DNA of 25,831 bases from Proteromonas lacertae (Eukaryota; Sar; Bigyra; Opalinata; Proteromonadidae), in assembly GCA_002245135.1 (NCBI GenBank), contig NGBS01000685.1:1-25831 (forward strand), in the 5' to 3' direction. Position numbers and translations under genes: made by a program. This document shows, in pieces, positions 21,577 to 25,831 of this stretch. How positions within the stretch are numbered: the stretch's first letter is position 1; every line of letters starts with the position of its first letter. Below the pieces are notes generated by a model. The model saw only the letters and a program-made list of their open reading frames with translations. It was not told the origin of the DNA and searched no databases.

Positions 21577-21957
21577 ATTATATTCTCACACCTGTATTTT
21601 TCAAAGTATCAACTATTTGTTCAGCTGTTTTTCTAACATGCTTTGTTCTTCCACCTATTCGAACATAAATACAATAACCTCCTAAGAATAAAACTCCTCC
21701 GACAATTATACAACCAATTATTATTCCAATTAGTAAACCAACTATACTTCCTGAACATTCATCGATTGGAGATTGTCAAACTGCATTTCCATCTACATAA
21801 ATACATCTCCTACTAAAGTTTCTGGATAACCACCATTTGCTGGACATTTCTTTGCTATAAATTCTATTCTGATTGTTACACCATTAATATCTGTTACTGT
21901 TATTAAATAATCTTGTTGAGCAACATCAACTACGAAAAGTACTCGTAAATAACCTAG
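21577..21957 (-). pseudogene. Adhesin 3'-end fragment, right arm
   Basis: Mirror of 1837-2215, with the same 5' truncation, the same internal loss in the Cys-rich segment and the same frame break before the membrane helix. The lesions were therefore present before the arms were duplicated. Confidence 0.82.
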
Positions 21958-22145
21958 AAATAATAAAAAATGCAATTGTACGTTCTTCAAATGGTAATAG
22001 TAAAGATTTTACATTTAAATAAAAGTTGTATTAGATTATATTATTATTATTAAGTAAAGAAAAAAATTAAAAATATTGTTATTTCAAACCAAAAGCTTGC
22101 ATTTATTCGTTATTTTTTAATATTTTGATCGATTTTGAGCTATAG

Positions 22146-23383
22146 ATGGATTTTCACAAGAGATTATCCTCAACACTACCAAATAAATTAAGTGAGTTAG
22201 CATCGTACATAAAGTATAGTGATAATATTTAATAGTTTAGATTGTATAACATAGTTTGGTGTATTCCTAAAGCTGTTCCATGTCTTATTATACCACGTGA
22301 ACGTCTAGATAGAAAAAATCAAGATAAATTTGATAGATTGATAGAAAAGAATCCCAAAATATTAGGTGTTCGATATTTTGGACACAGTGAAATATAGTAT
22401 AATAAATATAAATATAAATGAATAGTAGAATAGAGTTTGATGTAGATTTGAGAGAATGTAGTCCAGAAGTTAATATGGACATATTTGATAAGATAAATTG
22501 TGATATTGATGGAGAGAGAGCTGTAGAGATAAATGATGATGATTCATTGAGAATAGTGGAAGATAAAATAAGAGAATCACCACCAGTTGATAGAAAAAGA
22601 AAAAGAAAGAATGAAAATGATCTATTAGGTGTTGAAAAAGATGAATCAAGTAATAGTGATAAAGAAGCTTCCAAGACAAAAGAAGATACATATAAAAATA
22701 GATTATATGCAGTTGTATGGTATGAAAAGTTAATATGGCCTTGCTTAATAATGGATATAAAAGATATTCCAGAAGAAACAAAAAGAGAATTTGAGAATAA
22801 TAAAAGTGAAGATAAAATAGTGATAAGATGTTTTAATGATGAAGATGATGAAGATGCTTTGTATATTTTGTATTATTATTATTATTAGTATTATTACAGA
22901 TTCATCTCAGCTAAGTCCATTTAACAATATAACAAATAATAAAAATATGGAGAGAATAATAAAAGATGAAAATCTTAATGAAGCATATAGACAAGCTTAT
23001 GTATTATATTATAATATATATTAGTATGCCAGTGGATGTAAAAAGGAAGAAAGAAAAGAGATTCTAGTTGAATCGAAAATAGGATGTTGTAAATGTTTTC
23101 AATATAGAAAAGATGGTGATGAAATGAAAAAATATATACATTGTAATAACTGTTGTTTACGTATAACAATATATATATAATATTATAGCATATCATTACA
23201 GTTGTTGTGGAGTTGATAAAAATATATTAAAGAATAATAGAAATATATCTTTTATTTGTGATGTATGCAAAAAATATGTATAATTATATTATAAATATAA
23301 TGAAATAGAGAGAAAGAAAAGAAGCTGAATATGTTAGTGAAGATGATGTTGTTATACCTTTGAAGAAAAAGAAAGTTGAATAA
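22146..23383 (+). CDS. Tandem PWWP plus PHD-finger chromatin reader, right-arm copy
   Basis: Seven exons with introns 22214-22240, 22397-22425, 22861-22888, 23001-23024, 23161-23188 and 23278-23308 (24-31 nt, all GTAT...TAG). The exons sum to 1,071 nt, giving 356 residues. PWWP-1 covers about 22-78 (YNIVWCIPKAVPCLII ... ILGVRYFGHSE). PWWP-2 covers about 168-222 (YAVVWYEKLIWPCLIM). The PHD finger covers about 277-330 with CCKC, CNNC, YHYSC and CDVC as zinc ligands. A basic PLKKKKVE tail ends it. Expected role: nuclear reader of histone methylation. Compared with the third copy (3870-5030) it lacks the helical C-terminal region. Splicing at 22397 bypasses the later ATG at 22418, which would omit PWWP-1. 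Confidence 0.85.
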
Positions 23384-24487
23384 ATGAATAACAAAAGAGT
23401 ATATATAATTTTTTTTACTAAGAATAATTCATTCTGAGGGACACAGTACAAGAAGAACAATTCATTCTGTAACTCTAAATAACTACTGTTAATAATTATT
23501 GATTATTTTACTATTCTTTCAATCAAATTCAGTAAAATAAATATAAATATAATAACAATGAATATAATTATATTTTATGTCTTTTTAATTATTTATTAAG
23601 AGTAAAACTAATTAATAATAAGGACTATTTAATAAGTTATATATTATTATTATTATTATCATTGAAATATTAATTTTTTATTGTTTATTACAATCTGTTC
23701 TTATTATTCTCTTCTCTTTTAATATTATACTATATATCTGAGTTGCAGAAAGGACGTCCTTCTGGAGCCACATCCTCCTTTCTGTCCTTTCTTCTCTCGT
23801 CTCGCCTGTGCTGAAATCGAACATGTCCTTTTCAAGAAGGACAGTATAACCTGTAAGGTCCTTTTCTGTCCCTTTTTTTCAAAATTAGTTTTTCATAAAT
23901 ACTACATATATTATTTCTCCTATTGTTAATAAGATATATTAACCTGTTTAAGAACAAATATACCTATGTTTATTTCTATTAATCAAAATATTATGTAAAT
24001 TTTATGTTTTAAATCTATCTCAATAACACACTTATAAATGTATTGTTCATTTACATGAATAGTATCACTTCATAATAGAAATATGATACAAATTGACATA
24101 ATCTGAATATTATGTAAATTAATAAACTACTCATAACTTATTTGAAAATAAACTAATTAAATTTAGCTAAATTTTAATATTCATTAATTCACAGTATTTC
24201 AAAGAAACAGTAGATTTATATATATGAATTTACAACATTACACACATATGAACATAAAAAGGAACAATACTTAATTATAACACGAAATAATTAAACTTTG
24301 AAATAAATCCAAGCTTGATTTCTATTCAAGCTTTTTTATTTTATCATGTTATACAAAAGACGTCATGATGAAGTTTACTCTTACTACAACACTGACATAA
24401 TTACACTATCTATCTTCAAAAATTCAAATTCTAAGTAGAGATGATACACCTCTTTCAGAAAATTTTAATATCATACAAAAAGTAAGA
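23384..24487. other. Non-coding flank with the arm end and a small hairpin
   Basis: The first 0.36 kb is the AT-rich 3' flank of the PWWP-PHD gene, shared with the left arm. After the arm ends, a short hairpin GTCCTT...AAGGAC lies at 23825-23842, followed by more TGTCC/AAGGTCC strings to about 23873. The remainder to 24487 is AT-rich, with an imperfect inverted repeat around AAGCTTG (about 24310-24335). No gene was seen. Confidence 0.5.
23744..23797 (+). repeat. AAGGACGTCC structured repeat, copy 2
   Basis: AGAAAGGAC (23747-23755) and GTCCTTTCT (23784-23792) form a perfect 9-bp stem around TCCTTCTGGAGCCACATCC. It ends the arm and lies about 360 bp after the PWWP-PHD stop. It matches copy 3 over most of its length. 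Confidence 0.62.
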
Positions 24488-25124
24488 ATGGATATTATCA
24501 ATATGTCAATGAAGGAGAAAAAAGTGATAAATAGAATTATTATAACTGAGAAGAAGTTAATAATTACCAGTGTATTAATCCTTAACTAGTTCTTAAATTT
24601 TAATACGAATCTCCATTTTACAGACAAAACAAGAGATGAAATTAAAAAATATATGCTAAGTACTTTTTCAAATATAATAGATGAGAAGGTTAGTGAAGAG
24701 CTATATTATGTCGAGAATAAAAAAAAAGAAATCTGGAGTGAAGATAGATATATTTAAAAACACAAAAGATAGTAAAGTCTGGTTTAATTGTTATGGAATA
24801 TACTTTAAGAATCTCAAGAAAATATATGATATAATACAAACAATTCCAACCTCTAGCAGCTTCATAGACGTAGTTTTCTATACAGGGGTTGATTCATAGC
24901 AAAGTTTAAGTTATTGAAAGAGAAAAGAATAATGGAGTTTGAGAGGATAATGAAATAGATTCTACTATTGAAGAAGCTGTAAACAACAGTATAGATAAGT
25001 CAGATAATGATAATGGATGGCGAAAATAATGATGATTGTAATAACAATGCTGATATTGATATATCGAATGATGATAACTCAGTAAGTGTTGATTCGATAG
25101 TGAAAATGAGGAATACAACATATT
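24488..25124 (+). pseudogene. Frameshifted acidic gene of unknown family
   Basis: Consecutive plus-strand pieces in different frames look like one protein. A lysine-rich start from ATG 24488 leads to TRDEIKKYMLSTFSNII and then KDSKVWFNCYGIYFKNLKKI. IDVVFYTGVD follows, then IAKFKLLKEKRIMEF, and the end is strongly acidic and asparagine-rich. About four frame changes occur, one in a run of nine A, and an intron before 24625 is likely. No family is recognised. Its acidic tail and its position before the same AAGGACGTCC repeat parallel the PWWP-PHD gene, but no PWWP or PHD motif is present. Confidence 0.45.
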
Positions 25125-25331
25125 AAACAGTCCTTATTATTAATTATATTAATTTATAATTGTTAATACCATACTATTATTAGTTATTGTCTATTGAATT
25201 CAATATAATAATTATTATTTCAATGAATATAATACTCAAAACAAGAAAAGAACAACTTCTATCCTTTTTATTTTTATTTTTATTTTTTTCTTTTAAACAA
25301 AAATATATGATAAATTTAGCTCTTTTACATT
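25125..25331. other. AT-rich 3' flank, no gene
   Basis: Contains AGTCCTTATTATTAATTA at 25131-25148. This string also occurs at 171-188 in the left arm and, inverted, in the right arm. It is short and AT-rich, so the match may be coincidental. Confidence 0.4.
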
Positions 25332-25404
25332 TTGAGTTACCTAAAAGGACGTCCTTCTGGAGCCATATCCTCCTTTTGTCCTATCCTTGTCCTTGGTAAC
25401 TCAA
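25332..25404 (+). repeat. AAGGACGTCC structured repeat, copy 3, with 10-bp terminal inverted repeat
   Basis: TTGAGTTACC at 25332 and GGTAACTCAA ending at 25404 pair perfectly, enclosing AAAGGACGTCCTTCTGGAGCC and an AGGAC/GTCCT-rich interior. The core matches the arm ends, but the arms lack this outer stem and use a different 9-bp stem instead. It could be a small non-coding RNA, a MITE-like remnant or a 3'-end signal. No obvious target-site duplication is seen. Confidence 0.55.
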
Positions 25405-25572
25405 GCTGAAAGTGAATGGACAAAAAGGAACATCCTTTGCTTAAACCAGATCTAAATCAATGGGTTGATCTTCAGAGCAAAATAAATTAAATAAAAGAAC
25501 AAAAATAATAAAGAAATATATATGTTAATAATAATCATTTATAATATATATTGTATTGGGATAGAATAATGA

Positions 25573-25831
25573 CTATTTTTTTTTAAAGTAAAATACTCCT
25601 GGATATTTTGTTTTGTCATATGTTATAGTAATCACTTCATTATTACATTCGCAATCCAGAGCAATATAAACTGTATTATTATTCATTTTATCGCTTGCTT
25701 CTACATGCGCATATGATTTACTTATAGGTATCAAATTATTAATAAACTTCAACAATGGATTCATAATTTTTATTCTCATTATAATATTACTATTCAATGA
25801 AATGATTTCTTCATCATACAGAAATGATATA
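25573..25831 (-). CDS. C-terminal end of an unknown gene, runs off the window
   Basis: Open on the minus strand from the window edge to TAA at 25573, about 85 codons. It reads as beta-rich (IIMRIKIMNPLLKF, TVYIALDCECNN, VITITYDKTKYPGVFYF) and ends in lysines. The frame stays open to the last base, so the gene is partial here. No family is recognised. Confidence 0.5.
   Translation of the reverse strand, partial: ISFLYDEEIISLNSNIIMRIKIMNPLLKFINNLIPISKSYAHVEASDKMNNNTVYIALDCECNNEVITITYDKTKYPGVFYFKKK

Larger units (their letters stand above)
20140..23797. repeat. Right arm of the 3.66-kb inverted repeat
   Basis: Mirror of 1-3660. The inner boundary lies in the acidic linker of the SPOC gene near 20140. 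On the left the matching sequence runs into a PWWP-PHD copy, while here it continues into the zinc knuckle and SPOC domain. The outer boundary, at or beyond 23797, follows the AAGGACGTCC element. Confidence 0.93.

Noticed and set aside
1-23797. Polinton-like or other large virus-like element because of the long terminal inverted repeats
   Set aside because: No polymerase, integrase, packaging ATPase or capsid-like protein is visible in any frame. The contents are cellular-type genes and fragments.
25332-25404. tRNA gene, because of the 73-nt length and closed terminal stem
   Set aside because: The stem is 10 bp rather than 7, and there is no T-loop GTTCRA box, no D-arm box and no CCA-proximal pattern.
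1-25831. CRISPR array or bacterial operon
   Set aside because: There are no regularly spaced direct repeats, and gene structure is spliceosomal throughout.

Overview
The window is nuclear DNA of a very AT-rich unicellular eukaryote that uses the standard stop codons. The evidence is genes split by tiny introns (24-44 nt, GTATRN...TAG), chromatin readers (PWWP, PHD, SPOC, CHHC zinc finger), tetraspanins, a NEK-like kinase relic, and large secreted or membrane proteins built from He_PIG, PA14 and jacalin-type domains. No bacterial operon signals and no viral hallmark genes are visible. I cannot name the organism. An anaerobic or parasitic protist is an inference from the surface-protein repertoire and compact introns.

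Layout. Two near-identical arms of about 3.66 kb (1-3660 and 20140-23797) lie in inverted orientation around a 16.5 kb core. Each arm carries, from its outer end inward: a structured AAGGACGTCC repeat, an intact seven-exon PWWP-PWWP-PHD gene, a dead fragment of an adhesin 3' end, a copy of a CHHC zinc-finger mini-gene, a decayed SPOC C-terminus, and the 5' half of a TND-zinc knuckle-SPOC gene. In the right arm this last piece continues into the only full-length copy of that gene. The left side adds a third, diverged PWWP-PHD copy (3870-5030) and another copy of the TND half (5221-5900).

The core, left to right, holds a minus-strand block of decayed or unrecognised genes (a tetraspanin relic, a kinase relic, orphan reading frames and a second tetraspanin). 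Next comes a divergent pair of surface-protein genes sharing a 116-bp promoter: a secreted PIG-PIG-PA14-jacalin lectin (minus) and a six-exon membrane adhesin of about 2,025 residues (plus). The adhesin 3' end, the CHHC gene and the SPOC gene (19435-20619) form a unit whose inverted, decayed copy sits at 20892-21957.

Beyond the right arm, 23.8-25.8 kb holds AAGGAC/GTCCTT hairpins, a heavily frameshifted acidic gene, a third copy of the structured repeat and the C-terminal end of an unknown gene that runs off the window.

The most interesting point is the repeated physical coupling of a small chromatin/transcription toolkit (PWWP-PHD, TND-CCHC-SPOC, CHHC finger) with an adhesin locus and with adhesin-tail fragments, all inside a large inverted repeat. 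It could be an inversion- or conversion-prone surface-antigen locus, an unusual composite mobile unit, or a locus shaped by repeated fold-back duplication. The sequence alone does not decide.
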